Assembly: GCA_042663485.1 (NCBI GenBank)
Contig: JBHTAF010000003.1
Source: Natronosalvus sp042663485
GTDB lineage: Archaea; Halobacteriota; Halobacteria; Halobacteriales; Natrialbaceae
Length of the DNA stretch: 64,000 nucleotides
Direction: 5' to 3' (one strand)
Shown here: positions 24,689 to 33,522 of the stretch, piece by piece
How the letters are laid out: every line of letters begins with the position of its first letter
How positions within the stretch are numbered: the stretch's first letter is position 1
Translations under genes and position numbers: made by a program
Notes under the pieces: model-generated
Told to the model about the DNA's origin: nothing
Database searches by the model: none
Seen by the model: the letters and a program-made list of their open reading frames with translations, nothing else

Positions 24689-26596
24689 CTAGAAGTAGAT
24701 CCGTTCGTCCTCGACTGACTCCTCTTGCATCCGCTGTCTCTCTTCATCCTGGCCCGCGAACGCGAGCCGATGCCATCCGAGTACGCCCGCGGCGACCACG
24801 CCGACACCCGCCACGCCGAGTAACTCGAGCGGGACGGGAAGCGGCGTTGTTTCCTCTCCCTCCCAGTCGGCCTCGAAGACGGCCGTGTAGTACGAGGCAA
24901 CCGACTCGCCGTGGAGGGCCAGGACGACTTCGCGGTTGTTTCGGAGCGAGTTCCGGTTCCAGTTCAAACTCCCGAGAACGACCGTGTCGCCGTCGACGAT
25001 CACGCCCTTCGCGTGAATCTTCTCGAACCGGTCGCCGGGTTCGACGAGACGAGCCTCGAGCGGCAGGTCGTCCCTCGCCGCGGCCGTCTCGAGTCGCTCG
25101 ATCACCTCGCGATTCGTCTCTTCGTTGTACCAGCTGGCGTCGAGGAGGACGCGCACCTCGACGCCGCGTTCGGCCGCCTCGATCGTCGCCTCGAGTACCG
25201 ACGCGTCGTCGCCGATACTGGCCTGAGTAACGTCGATCGACTCCTCGGCGCACTCGAGCAACTCGAGGAGCCGACCCTCTGCGTTGTCCGGTGCGAGCAG
25301 GAGTTCTACCTGCTCGAGTGCGACCGGCTCTGCATCGTGGATCGTCGGGTACGAAGTCGACGCCGGGTCGGGCTCGACGAACGTCGCGGATTGCCGGTGT
25401 TCGGCCCACGGAGTGACGTCCCAGCCGTCCGCATCGGCCCGGAAGACCGCCTCGAGATCGCGGGCGAGCGCACGGTTCTCGACGACGACGCCCCAGCCGC
25501 GACTCGAGGCGCCGCCGAGTCCCGACGGCGACCAGTTTTCAGTGGTGACGAGGACCGTTTCGTCGACGACGGCGTACTTGGGATGGTGGTATCGATACCG
25601 CGCTCCCGGTCCGCCAAGAGCGTACACGTCGGCGCCCTGGCTCTCGAGTTCGGAGAGGAGTTCGTCGGTGCGTTCCGAGGCGCCGCCGACGGGTCCTGCT
25701 TCGACGAGAATTTCGACGTCCACGCCGCGCTCGAGGGCGTCCTCGAGCGCCGTCGCGACCTCCGGGGACGTGAACGTGTAGCCGGCGAGACGAATCCGAT
25801 CCTCGGCCGCCGCGATTCGGTCGCGGGCGACGTCGGGTGCGTCCGGCAGGACGAACGCGGTCCCTACCGTCTCGTCGTAGGTGGCGACCGGGAGACAGGT
25901 CGCCCCTCGCGGCCACCACGCTCCCTGATCCGAATCGGTGGATCGGTGGGTCGCGTTCGATCCGGACCGGTACCACACCCTGGCCGTTCGCGCTCGGTCG
26001 TAGGAAATCTCGTCGATCGGGGTGCCGTCCTGGAACACTCGAAGGTGATCACCGTCGGCCGCCAGCCGAAGGTGTCCCTCGAGTTCGAGGACCTCGAGGG
26101 TCGTCATCGACGCCGTTTCGTCGGGGTCCATCGACAGCGCGATCGGACCCGAGACCGTCACGTTCGGAATCGCTGCCGTTGTGTGTCCGTCGGTTACCGT
26201 CCAGTTCTCGAGTCGCGTTCGTGCCGGCACCTCGAGGACGAAGAACTCGCCGACGTTGCCGTGAGTCGTCGGGTTCGGGTAGACGGCCGCAACGTGTGGT
26301 TCAGTTCGGGATTCGCTCTCGGACATCTCCACCGTGTCGGAGAGAGGCCTATTGCCGGGAAACGCCGTTGTCGCCCGAACCGGACAGGCTCGACTGTCGT
26401 CGCGCACGTCCATCGACGGGTCTCCTGTGAACGTTCCTGAGAACGCCCCGGGCATCCCGACTCGGTCGTCGCTCGAGTCGACCAGGAGGTGACGGTGGCC
26501 GGCCGACGAATCGACGCTGACGCTGGCGGTTCCGACGGTGCCTACCGAAGCGCCGAGAAGGGCGATCACGAGGAAGACGAGCAGGACGGGGCGCAC
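24689..26596 (-). CDS. Secreted, membrane-anchored phospholipase D-like protein with lamin-tail domain
   Basis: A 635-residue exported protein of the PLD superfamily. It has an N-terminal signal segment (VLLVFLVIALLGASVG), a lamin-tail-like beta domain near residues 100-215 (FFVLEVPARTRLENWTV), and two HKD half-sites: HHPKYAVVDETVLV near 337 and HAKGVIVDGDTVVLGSLNWN near 527. One C-terminal membrane helix (LLGVAGVGVVAAGVLGW) is followed by a basic/acidic tail. Both HKD sites look complete, so it should be an active phosphodiesterase, on nucleic acid or lipid outside the cell. The start codon is GTG at 26596; a TATA box lies 28 nt upstream. It converges on the DHH gene. Confidence 0.88.
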   Translation of the reverse strand: MRPVLLVFLVIALLGASVGTVGTASVSVDSSAGHRHLLVDSSDDRVGMPGAFSGTFTGDPSMDVRDDSRACPVRATTAFPGNRPLSDTVEMSESESRTEPHVAAVYPNPTTHGNVGEFFVLEVPARTRLENWTVTDGHTTAAIPNVTVSGPIALSMDPDETASMTTLEVLELEGHLRLAADGDHLRVFQDGTPIDEISYDRARTARVWYRSGSNATHRSTDSDQGAWWPRGATCLPVATYDETVGTAFVLPDAPDVARDRIAAAEDRIRLAGYTFTSPEVATALEDALERGVDVEILVEAGPVGGASERTDELLSELESQGADVYALGGPGARYRYHHPKYAVVDETVLVTTENWSPSGLGGASSRGWGVVVENRALARDLEAVFRADADGWDVTPWAEHRQSATFVEPDPASTSYPTIHDAEPVALEQVELLLAPDNAEGRLLELLECAEESIDVTQASIGDDASVLEATIEAAERGVEVRVLLDASWYNEETNREVIERLETAAARDDLPLEARLVEPGDRFEKIHAKGVIVDGDTVVLGSLNWNRNSLRNNREVVLALHGESVASYYTAVFEADWEGEETTPLPVPLELLGVAGVGVVAAGVLGWHRLAFAGQDEERQRMQEESVEDERIYF

Positions 26597-26619
26597 GGTC
26601 GGCTCTGGCCGCGCGTTCG

Positions 26620-26628
26620 TATATAAAC
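26620..26628 (-). promoter_or_regulatory. TATA box for the PLD-like gene
   Basis: On the minus strand GTTTATAT lies 24-32 nt before the GTG at 26596, the classic spacing, and supports GTG as the start. Confidence 0.55.
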
Positions 26629-26679
26629 GCTCGTCTCACAGTGGGACAGAAAAGGATCCAACGGGGTCGCGTCTCGGTC

Positions 26680-27936
26680 TCAGGCCGTCGGCTCGAGCGC
26701 CGGCCCCGCCTTCTCGGCTTCGGCCTGCACGAGGTAGGCGCGGTCGTCGTCGTACTCGAGAAGCGCCTCGAGGGCATCTTCGGTGCCGATCCGGTTGAGT
26801 GCCCAGGCGGCGGAGGCGCGAGCGGTGTCGTCGTCGTCATCCTCGAGGACGTCCGCGAGCGGGGAGATCGCTCGGGTATCGCCGATGAGGCCGAGCGCGC
26901 GCGCGGCGGCACTTCGAATCTCGCCGTTCTCGGCGACGAGTTGATCCGCGAGGGGCTGAACGGCCTCTTCGGCGCCGATCTCTCCCAGGGCCTTGAACGT
27001 CACCTTCTGGAGCAGCGGGTTCGAGTCGTTGTCGACGTAGTCGACGAGCGTCTCGACGACCTCCTCGTCGGCGACGCCGATCTTGCCGATGATGGTGATC
27101 GCATCCTGGTCACGACGGGTCGCTCGCTGGAGCATGGGTTCGAGGGCTTCCTCGGCGCCCATTCGCTCGAGGGCCTCGAGGGCGTGTTCCTCCATGAAGT
27201 CCGAGTCGAACGTCTCGAGGGCCAGCAAGATCATGTCTACGTTGTGTTGCTTCTCGTGGACCTTGAGGGCGTGCCACTCGGGCGGATAGTCCTTCACGTG
27301 ATCGAGGACGTCGTAGTACCCCTGGGCGCGAAGTTGCTGGCGAACCGAGAGGTCCTCCCAGGCCTGTGCGTCGTCGATGCCGTCGACGAGCGCCTCGGTG
27401 GCCTCGAGCAGGGCTGCGATTTCGTCGGCGTCCTCGTCGGGGTCGAGGTCGGCTTCCTCGACGGCGGCGCCGGCGTTCTCGAGCGTGGCGGTCAGCCTGG
27501 CGACGGTGTCCTCGCCGTTGCCGTCGGCGAGGGTGAGGTTCGTCCCGAGAACCTCGTTGACGTCGGCGACGAAGGTTTCGACGACGTCGACCAGTTCGGA
27601 CTCGCCCTGCTCAGTCCAGCGCGTCTCGGCGATTTCGCCCTTCGCGTCGTCGATTTCGGCAACGATATCCTCCGCGTAGGGACCTCGGGCGTCCTCGAGG
27701 TCCGAGGACAAGGAGTCGACGTCGTCCTCGAGGGATTCGTCTTCGTCTTCTTCGTCGAGGTCGGCCGCTTCGACGTCCGCCTCGAGGTCGGTGAGTGCCG
27801 CCTCGACTTCGTCGAGATCGGACTCGGTTTCGGCGTCCTCGAGGGCGGCCTCGACGGACTCGAGGCGCTCGCGGAGTGATTCGACGGTGAGTTCGTGTTC
27901 TTGTTCGTCGGCCGTTTCGGACTCCTCGTCGCTCAT
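26680..27936 (-). CDS. HEAT-repeat protein with acidic coiled-coil N-terminus
   Basis: A 418-residue soluble protein. The first 190 residues are strongly acidic and helical (many Glu/Asp, heptad-like Leu spacing: ESLRERLESVEAALED), likely coiled coil. From about residue 225 come HEAT/PBS-lyase-type helical repeats: ALEALERMGAEEALEPML, TIIGKIGVADEEVVETLVDY, ALGEIGAEEAVQPLADQL, ALGLIGDTRAISPLADVL, ALNRIGTEDALEALLEY. HEAT repeats make protein-protein scaffolds; the partner is not evident. It is monocistronic. The ATG at 27936 is the first in frame. Confidence 0.88.
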   Translation of the reverse strand: MSDEESETADEQEHELTVESLRERLESVEAALEDAETESDLDEVEAALTDLEADVEAADLDEEDEDESLEDDVDSLSSDLEDARGPYAEDIVAEIDDAKGEIAETRWTEQGESELVDVVETFVADVNEVLGTNLTLADGNGEDTVARLTATLENAGAAVEEADLDPDEDADEIAALLEATEALVDGIDDAQAWEDLSVRQQLRAQGYYDVLDHVKDYPPEWHALKVHEKQHNVDMILLALETFDSDFMEEHALEALERMGAEEALEPMLQRATRRDQDAITIIGKIGVADEEVVETLVDYVDNDSNPLLQKVTFKALGEIGAEEAVQPLADQLVAENGEIRSAAARALGLIGDTRAISPLADVLEDDDDDTARASAAWALNRIGTEDALEALLEYDDDRAYLVQAEAEKAGPALEPTA

Positions 27937-28098
27937 GGAACCACCCGGTGACCCGTCGGCGTGCGGTGACGCAGTTCCGTCTTCATACCGGAGAATCGTG
28001 TCAGGATGCTCCTAAGCGTTTCCATCTGGCTACGGAGTGCGCCACTCGAGGCACGCTTCTGAGAGTTATCGGTTCGCACCCGTTCGCCCTCGCGCTGG

Positions 28099-28830
28099 CT
28101 ACTCCACGCCAGCGGCACGTTCCTCGACCGGATGGGGTTCCTCGCGCCAGTAGAACCACGGACTCAGCGTCATGTAGGCGATGCCGAGCGTGAGTAGAGC
28201 GTAGGGGAACGTCCGGCCCGCGGCGTTCGGGACGAGCAAGGCCAGTGCGTGCACGACGCCCATGATGAGCGCGTCTCGAGCCAGCAGGTCGGGGTACCGA
28301 ATCCGCGAAACCATCAGGTAACAGAACGCGCCGGTGACGGCGAGGACGAGCCAGGGGTCGTCGACGGGGTGACCGGCCAGGATCGCCGCGCCCATGATCG
28401 TCGCTGCGAGCGTCGTCTGGATGCCCTCGGTGTAGTCGTCGGCCGTGTCGTAGGCCGTGTAGAGGCCGAGGCGGGCGACGGCCATCGCGACGAACAGCGC
28501 ACAAACGGTGGTGACGACCCCGAGTTCGACGGACACCGCCTCGAAGCCGATTCCGAGTCCGTCGCTGACGACGACGAACGCGAGCACGGCAGGCGCGATG
28601 GCGAAGGAGGCCACGTCCGCCAGGGAGTCGAGGTAGGGGCCGGCCGCCGTCCCGCCGTACCGGCGCGCGAGAATGCCGTCGAGTCCGTCGGCGATCGCCG
28701 CGAGCAGGATCAACCGGGCGGCGAGACGAATGTCGACGAACGCGACGACGACGGCGACGAATCCGAGGCCCGCGTTGGCGATGGTCACTGCGTCGGCGAT
28801 TCCGAGTCGGCCGACGAACCGGGGCAGCAT
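28099..28830 (-). CDS. CDP-alcohol phosphatidyltransferase (archaetidylserine synthase-like)
   Basis: Membrane enzyme that attaches a polar head group to CDP-archaeol. The 243-residue protein has about seven hydrophobic segments and the full family motif D-x2-DG-x2-AR-x8-G-x3-D-x3-D: Asp48, Asp51, Ala55-Arg56, Gly64, Asp68 and Asp72. Similarity in length and in the motif surroundings (DGLDGILARRYGGTAAG) points to the phosphatidylserine/archaetidylserine synthase branch, but the head group (serine, inositol or glycerol phosphate) is inference. The ATG at 28830 starts the family-like sequence; an upstream ATG at 28899 is less likely. Confidence 0.85.
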   Translation of the reverse strand: MLPRFVGRLGIADAVTIANAGLGFVAVVVAFVDIRLAARLILLAAIADGLDGILARRYGGTAAGPYLDSLADVASFAIAPAVLAFVVVSDGLGIGFEAVSVELGVVTTVCALFVAMAVARLGLYTAYDTADDYTEGIQTTLAATIMGAAILAGHPVDDPWLVLAVTGAFCYLMVSRIRYPDLLARDALIMGVVHALALLVPNAAGRTFPYALLTLGIAYMTLSPWFYWREEPHPVEERAAGVE

Positions 28831-28906
28831 ACACCCGGGTTCGACCGGCAGCGCTCTTACGTGTTTCCGTTTCGCTCGATTCCAGTCCAGCGGGAGCAAC
28901 CGAGCG

Positions 28907-28915
28907 GGTTATGTT
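28907..28915 (+). promoter_or_regulatory. TATA-like box before the halocyanin gene
   Basis: GGTTATGTT lies 22-30 nt before the ATG at 28937. Confidence 0.4.
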
Positions 28916-28936
28916 CCGCCTGTCCGAACGTCCGGT

Positions 28937-29371
28937 ATGCACCGGCGCGTTTACCTCGCCACGGCTGGCAGCGCGGCCCTGGCGGGGCTCGCGGGCTGTA
29001 CGGTCGTCGGGGACGTTGGCGAGCAGGTCTTCGGCGAACCCGAGTACGACATCGGGATGACCCGAAACGAGTTCCTCCCCGTCGAGTACGAGACGACCGT
29101 CGGCGAACCCGTCATCTGGAAGAACACGAGCGAGTCGATCCACACCATCACCGCGATCGAGGGAAGGTTGCCCGACGGGGCCGAGTACTTCGCGACCGGG
29201 GGCTACGACGATCAGAAATCGGCCGAGGACGCCTGGCACGACAATCACGGCGGCGCAATCGGCATTCGGGAGACCTACGAGTACACGTTCGAGGTTCCCG
29301 GAACCTATCACTACATCTGCGTTCCCCACGTCGGCGGTGGCATGGTCGGCCGCGTCGTCGTCACCGAGTGA
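28937..29371 (+). CDS. Halocyanin-like blue copper lipoprotein
   Basis: A 144-residue exported type I copper protein that carries electrons at the outer face of the membrane. The N-terminus is a Tat/lipoprotein signal: Arg-Arg at 3-4, hydrophobic LATAGSAALAGLAG, and the lipobox Cys21. The plastocyanin fold follows, with the four copper ligands visible as His69 (SESIHTI), Cys128 (YICVPH), His131 and Met136 (HVGGGM). A loop of about 30 residues (LPDGAEYFATGGYDDQ...) between the first His and the Cys is longer than in plastocyanin but usual in halocyanins. It is divergent from the lipid enzyme gene. Confidence 0.92.
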   Translation: MHRRVYLATAGSAALAGLAGCTVVGDVGEQVFGEPEYDIGMTRNEFLPVEYETTVGEPVIWKNTSESIHTITAIEGRLPDGAEYFATGGYDDQKSAEDAWHDNHGGAIGIRETYEYTFEVPGTYHYICVPHVGGGMVGRVVVTE

Positions 29372-29464
29372 ATCGCGATTCGCCAGTGCGTTTTTCGAGG
29401 TCGCTTCGCACAACTCGAGCAAACACCCGGCTCACCGCCTACGCACCGCTATAGCCGAAGCGCC

Positions 29465-29471
29465 AAAAAAA
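29465..29471 (-). terminator. T-run terminator after the S15-S3Ae operon
   Basis: Seven Ts on the minus strand, 17-23 nt after the S3Ae stop, fit an archaeal intrinsic terminator. Confidence 0.5.
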
Positions 29472-29487
29472 TCGATCGACAGGGAAT

Positions 29488-30129
29488 CTACTCGTCGACG
29501 GCGACGTCTTCTTCGTCGACGTCGACCGCAGTCGCCTCCTCTTCGGCGACTTCCTCGGGGTGGGCCTCGAGCGTCGTCTTCTGGATCTCGACGCGTCGAA
29601 GGGGGTAGATCGTCTTCGCTTCGCCGTAGATCGCCGAGGAGAGTCGTCCCTCGACGATGCTGTCGATGAGTTCCTCGAAGGTCCGGTCAGCGGCGGCTTC
29701 CTCGACCATCTGGACCATCTGCTGGCGGATAGCCTTCTCCTGGCTCGCGTCGGCCTTCTTCGTCGTGAAGGCGACCGGCTGGATCTGGAGGCGGTAGTCG
29801 TCGGTCGTCAGGACCGTGACGTAGGCCTCGATCTTCGAGGCGCCGCGGCGGACCAGCGAGCGCAGGTAGTCGCGAGCCAGCGAGTGCTCTTTGAACTCCG
29901 TGTACGCGGCGTCGCTACCGACGTCGTTCACCTGGAAGGTGAGCTTCGTGTTGTTCTCGCTGGCGTTGTTCGTGAGTTCGCCGAGCGTCGTTTCGATGGT
30001 TCGGTCGTAGACCTGTTCGGGTTCGTCGGCGGGGGTCTCGCCGAGCTCCGCCCGGTCGAACTGCTCCGGGGCGAGCACGGTGTACCACCGCTTCTCCTGT
30101 TTCGCGCGTGAAACTGATCGTTCGCTCAT
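29488..30129 (-). CDS. rps3ae: 30S ribosomal protein S3Ae (eS1)
   Basis: Small-subunit ribosomal protein of the archaeal/eukaryotic eS1 family, 213 residues. It starts MSERSVSRAKQEKRWYTVLA and has the conserved WYTVLAPEQFDRAELGETP, LTFQVNDVGSD, RRGASKIEAYVTVLTTDDY and RLQIQPVAFTTKKA. The C-terminus is an acidic tail. The start overlaps the pcc1 stop by four bases, placing it last in the S15-recJ-pcc1-S3Ae operon; a T-run follows the stop. Confidence 0.96.
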   Translation of the reverse strand: MSERSVSRAKQEKRWYTVLAPEQFDRAELGETPADEPEQVYDRTIETTLGELTNNASENNTKLTFQVNDVGSDAAYTEFKEHSLARDYLRSLVRRGASKIEAYVTVLTTDDYRLQIQPVAFTTKKADASQEKAIRQQMVQMVEEAAADRTFEELIDSIVEGRLSSAIYGEAKTIYPLRRVEIQKTTLEAHPEEVAEEEATAVDVDEEDVAVDE

Positions 30130-30413
30130 TGTGTGTTGGTATCTGTGTCGTTCGTTCGTCCGTGCTGTGCCACTGTCGCAACGTCCGTCGCGACGTCCAG
30201 ATTGACGACGTAATCGTCGACCGTCGAGTGGAGGCCACCCGTCGTCTCGCGTTCGATTCGCGTGACGATGGCCGTCGACTCGTCGTCAGCCGACTCGAGT
30301 CGCGTCGCCATCTCCGACGTGTTGTCCGGAGCGATGGCCGCCGCAATCGTCGCCGGATCGACCGCCAGTCGCGTCCGAATCGTCGCTCGTCGCGTCGCGT
30401 TCGGCTCCGTCAT
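30126..30413 (-). CDS. pcc1: KEOPS complex subunit Pcc1
   Basis: Dimerisation subunit of KEOPS, which makes the t6A modification at tRNA position 37 together with Kae1, Bud32 and Cgi121. The 95-residue protein has the Pcc1 fold pattern: a first strand/helix (RATIRTRLAVDPATIAAAIAPDN), a strand STAIVTRIERETTGGLHSTV, and a final helix DDYVVNLDVATDVATVA. It overlaps both neighbours by ATGA. The last residues (GRTNDTDTNTQ) form a polar tail. The position between a RecJ-like gene and S3Ae is conserved in archaea. Confidence 0.92.
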   Translation of the reverse strand: MTEPNATRRATIRTRLAVDPATIAAAIAPDNTSEMATRLESADDESTAIVTRIERETTGGLHSTVDDYVVNLDVATDVATVAQHGRTNDTDTNTQ

Positions 30414-31711
30414 AGGTGCCCCCTCACTGCCGCGATAACCGTCTCGTTGTCCTGCTCGCGGTCGCCGTATCGCAGCGTTCCGCCACGCCGACCAACGTCG
30501 TACGCCACGCCGATCTCGAGGTCGCGAGCGACGGCCTCGAGCGTCGGCCCGAAGCCACTGGCGTCTCGCGTCGCAAGCGCTGCTTCCCCGTCTCCGAGCG
30601 CGAGTACGGCAGGCTCGGGTGATCGGTAGGCAAGCACGAGGCGGGCCGCCGGTCGGACCGGCGCGTCACCGACGTCGACGACGAACAGGCCGTCGTACCG
30701 ACCAGTCGACGCGTCGTCGAGAGCCGCGTGGACGCGCCGTCCACAGGTCCGCCAGGCCTCGAGCGCGGGCTTTCTGGCCTCGTGGCCCATCGCGAGGGCC
30801 ACGCCGGTTCCGGCCTCGAGCGCTGCCGTTGCCTCGAGGACGTCCGCGTAGCCCTCGAGTGTGGCGAACGGCCGGCCGCCGGTGATCGCATACGGGCGGA
30901 GGAACCGCCCGACTGCCGTCGCGGCGTGCTCGCTGGCGTCGCCGTCGCCCACGACGTCGAGGGCGACGGCCGAGCCGATCGTTCGGTGGGTGTTTGAGTC
31001 CAGGTCCGGGTCCGAGTCCGGGTCGATAGCATCGCTGTCGCCATTGCCGTTGTCGTCATCATCGCCGTTGTCGCCACCATCACCGGTGACGTCGACCCCG
31101 AGCCCCTCGAGCGCGTCCGCAACGGCGCCCTCGTCACCCGACCAAGACGCGAGACAGCCCATCGAGGCGGTGAGGCCGTCGATGACGTCCGCAGTCGGAA
31201 CGCCGACGCCGGGTCGTCGCTCCAGTCGATCGCTCTCGAGAGCCGACTCGAGCACCCACTCGGACTCGCCGGCACCGGGTTCGATCCCGGCGGCGATCGT
31301 TCCGGCGAGGGTGAGCACGGGATCGGGCGAGCCCTCGAGATCTCGGGCGAGTTCCGCTGCGGCGAGCGTCGCCGGGCGAGTCTCGGTCTCGAGGGAGACG
31401 ACGTCCGTTGCGTCGGTGTTGGCGTCGGTGTCGGCGTCGTGCGGCCCGATCGCGACCGATACCGTTCCCGGCGTGCGATCGTCGCTCGGCTGCAGGCGCG
31501 CCGTCCGGTCGCCGATCGTCTCGCCGACCGTCACCTGGAACGGCGTCTCGCGGTCGGTGAGGGTTCTAGCGAGAAGGCCGGCCGCGGCCAGTCCGTCGCC
31601 GTCCGCCCGCGTGACTATGCGGACGAAGTCGGCACTCTGGAGACGCTCGAGCGCCGGTGCCGATACCGACGAGGCGGACGAATCGACCGTGGCGCGACCT
31701 TCCATCGTCAT
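30410..31711 (-). CDS. RecJ/Cdc45-like protein of the DHH superfamily, DHH motif missing
   Basis: A 433-residue relative of archaeal RecJ/GAN nucleases, which associate with GINS and replication. Motif I is visible as TRADGDGLAAAGLLA (residues 34-48) and the end resembles a DHHA1 domain (GRRGGTLRYGDRE), but the DHH motif III is absent: after the first domain only SVAIGPHDADTD is found. A strongly acidic Asp/Gly/Asn-rich insert fills residues about 207-242. It therefore resembles catalytically inactive Cdc45-type members; inactivity is inference. The ATG directly abuts the S15 stop, and the stop overlaps pcc1, so it is firmly in the ribosomal-protein/KEOPS operon. Confidence 0.85.
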   Translation of the reverse strand: MTMEGRATVDSSASSVSAPALERLQSADFVRIVTRADGDGLAAAGLLARTLTDRETPFQVTVGETIGDRTARLQPSDDRTPGTVSVAIGPHDADTDANTDATDVVSLETETRPATLAAAELARDLEGSPDPVLTLAGTIAAGIEPGAGESEWVLESALESDRLERRPGVGVPTADVIDGLTASMGCLASWSGDEGAVADALEGLGVDVTGDGGDNGDDDDNGNGDSDAIDPDSDPDLDSNTHRTIGSAVALDVVGDGDASEHAATAVGRFLRPYAITGGRPFATLEGYADVLEATAALEAGTGVALAMGHEARKPALEAWRTCGRRVHAALDDASTGRYDGLFVVDVGDAPVRPAARLVLAYRSPEPAVLALGDGEAALATRDASGFGPTLEAVARDLEIGVAYDVGRRGGTLRYGDREQDNETVIAAVRGHL

Positions 31712-32179
31712 CTACTCCTCGAGCAGTTCGACGGCCGCGTCGTAGGAGTACGCGAAGTCGGGGTCGATTTCCGTCCCGCGGTAGTACGAGACGAGGCGTC
31801 GGACCTTCGACTCGGTGTTCTGCAGGGCGCGCTTGTTCTGGGCGTCCTGGGGGTTCGCTTCGACGTGCTCGCGCAGTCGAATCGCTCGCTCCATCAGGTT
31901 GCGAAGGTCCTCGGGGAGGTCGCCTTTCGCGTCGTTCTCGTCGAGGATCTCGGTGACCTTCTTGCCGGTCGCCAGCTTGACGTCCGGGATGGGCGTCCCC
32001 GTGACGCCCTCATCGCGAAGTTTGAGGCCGATCTGACTCGGATCGTGCCCCTGCTCTGCCAGTTCGACGACGCGAGATTCGATCTTCTCGGCGTCGACGT
32101 CGCTCCACTCCGGTGGTTCGTCTGCCGCCGGCTTGTCCGAACCGGACGTGCCACGGCGGCGGGTGTGCATTCGTGCCAT
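31712..32179 (-). CDS. rps15: 30S ribosomal protein S15 (uS15)
   Basis: Small-subunit protein binding 16S rRNA, 155 residues in the archaeal form with an N-terminal extension. The ATG at 32179 gives MARMHTRRRGTSGSDKP, the typical archaeal start; the 23 upstream codons are not family-like. Conserved segments: VVELAEQGHDPSQIGLKLRD, GKKVTEILDEN, and the S15 helix bundle RAIRLREHVEANPQDAQNKR followed by VRRLVSYYRG. It leads the operon with the RecJ-like gene starting immediately after its stop. Confidence 0.96.
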   Translation of the reverse strand: MARMHTRRRGTSGSDKPAADEPPEWSDVDAEKIESRVVELAEQGHDPSQIGLKLRDEGVTGTPIPDVKLATGKKVTEILDENDAKGDLPEDLRNLMERAIRLREHVEANPQDAQNKRALQNTESKVRRLVSYYRGTEIDPDFAYSYDAAVELLEE

Positions 32180-32389
32180 TGGTCGAGGATAGGAACCGCA
32201 CTGACCGCGAGGCGTACCGTTGCAACTGTCAGCTCTCGCTGGATGCACTTCCGCAATCTCGAGTCACCCGACAACTGCGGGGTGACGACGTCAGATTTGC
32301 GGCCGCGCGCTTCCCACTCACTTCTTCTCGGTCGGAGGCAAAAGCGTTGCGACCTGCGGCTCGCCGTATCTGGACTCGGCGCCGATCGA

Positions 32390-33355
32390 TCAGGCCGGAG
32401 CCGCCGGGCGGTCCCGAGCTTTCGTTTCGTCCTCCGCGTCCGCCCTCCCGAGCAACTCGCGAAACTTCTCGGAGCGCGCTTCGATCCGCGCCCGCGTCTT
32501 CGCATCCGGCGAGTGATTTCGCGACTCGAGCAGGAACGTCGTGATGACGACCGTCTTCACCCACGGTTTGAGCAACCCGGTGTAGATGGTCAATACGATG
32601 GCCCCGACGACGAGCCAGCCGGCGAACTCGACCGTCGTCGAGAGGCCACCGAACGCACCCGCTAGGGGCGTGAGTGCCAGGAGGAGCGCCCCCGTGACCG
32701 CGTACATTCCCACCACGATGAGGAGTGTCGAGCCAAGGACGGACTTCCAGGTCTTGGCGTACAACACCAGTCCATCGCCTGCGGCCTGCCAGCGGTTGTC
32801 CTCCTCGGTGACGAACAGGTGGGCGACGATCGCCTCGTCGATGTACGTCGCTGCGAGCGCCAGGGCCCGCCCCAGGAGTTCCACGAACTGCTCGAGGCTC
32901 GGGGCGAAGTCGACGAGGTCTGACACCGACAGGAGACGACGGTTGAACTGCTCGATCACCCCTTTGACGACCTGGTCGACGGCGAACAGGGCGCTGGCTT
33001 CGGTGAAGTTCGCTTTGACCTGCTCGATTCCATAGGTGACCTGGTTCGGCGGAACCTCACCAGTTTCGATCACGTGGGCGATGACGGCGATGTGTCCCGC
33101 CTTGACCAGGTAGAGGACGTACCTGACCAGGAGCCGCCAGGCCTTCACGAACAGCGCGAGCGCAACCAGGAGGCCCACGATGACGATCCACCCCGAGATG
33201 GTCCCCGCGTCGACGAACGTGTAGGCCATCCAACCGATGGCGCCGAAGTAGAGGAGCGATGCGATACCGAGTGCGAGCCCGATGCCCAGTCGAAGGAGGA
33301 CGAACGGAAATGTCCGGAGGTAGATGCTCGTCGCCCGCCTGAAATGTAGTTTCAT
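32390..33355 (-). CDS. Multi-pass membrane protein, function unknown
   Basis: A 321-residue membrane protein with five or six hydrophobic segments: residues about 16-45, 53-90, an amphipathic middle (ALFAVDQVVKGVIEQF), 205-235 and 240-270, then a charged cytoplasmic tail of some 45 residues. I do not recognise the family; homologues with the same length look widespread in haloarchaea. A TATA box (TTTAAATA on the minus strand, 33379-33386) lies 26-30 nt before the ATG at 33355. A 210-bp gap without a gene separates it from S15. It ends about 130 bp before the tRNA, on the other strand. Confidence 0.75.
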   Translation of the reverse strand: MKLHFRRATSIYLRTFPFVLLRLGIGLALGIASLLYFGAIGWMAYTFVDAGTISGWIVIVGLLVALALFVKAWRLLVRYVLYLVKAGHIAVIAHVIETGEVPPNQVTYGIEQVKANFTEASALFAVDQVVKGVIEQFNRRLLSVSDLVDFAPSLEQFVELLGRALALAATYIDEAIVAHLFVTEEDNRWQAAGDGLVLYAKTWKSVLGSTLLIVVGMYAVTGALLLALTPLAGAFGGLSTTVEFAGWLVVGAIVLTIYTGLLKPWVKTVVITTFLLESRNHSPDAKTRARIEARSEKFRELLGRADAEDETKARDRPAAPA

Positions 33356-33378
33356 ACACCGGCTCTGGCTTCGGTATG

Positions 33379-33386
33379 GTATTTAA
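33379..33386 (-). promoter_or_regulatory. TATA box for the membrane-protein gene
   Basis: TTTAAATA on the minus strand, centred 28 nt upstream of the ATG at 33355; leaderless arrangement. Confidence 0.55.
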
Positions 33387-33483
33387 ACTCGAGGAGCGGG
33401 TGGGATCGATTCTTGGATGAAAGGCGGACTCGAGCGCCCGAAAACCATGTGCCAGCGTAGCGTCCCTGCGGAGAATTCGAGGG

Positions 33484-33492
33484 GTTTATCTA
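33484..33492 (+). promoter_or_regulatory. TATA-like box of the tRNA-Ala gene
   Basis: GTTTATCTA lies 31-39 nt before the first tRNA base at 33523, in a suitable position for its promoter. Confidence 0.45.
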
Positions 33493-33522
33493 TGCCCGCC
33501 GGAAAGCAGAAGGTGCGTACGA

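Noticed and set aside
22759..24900. A 713-codon ORF on the minus strand
   Set aside because: Antisense to the DHH nuclease gene, which has clear domains and motifs.
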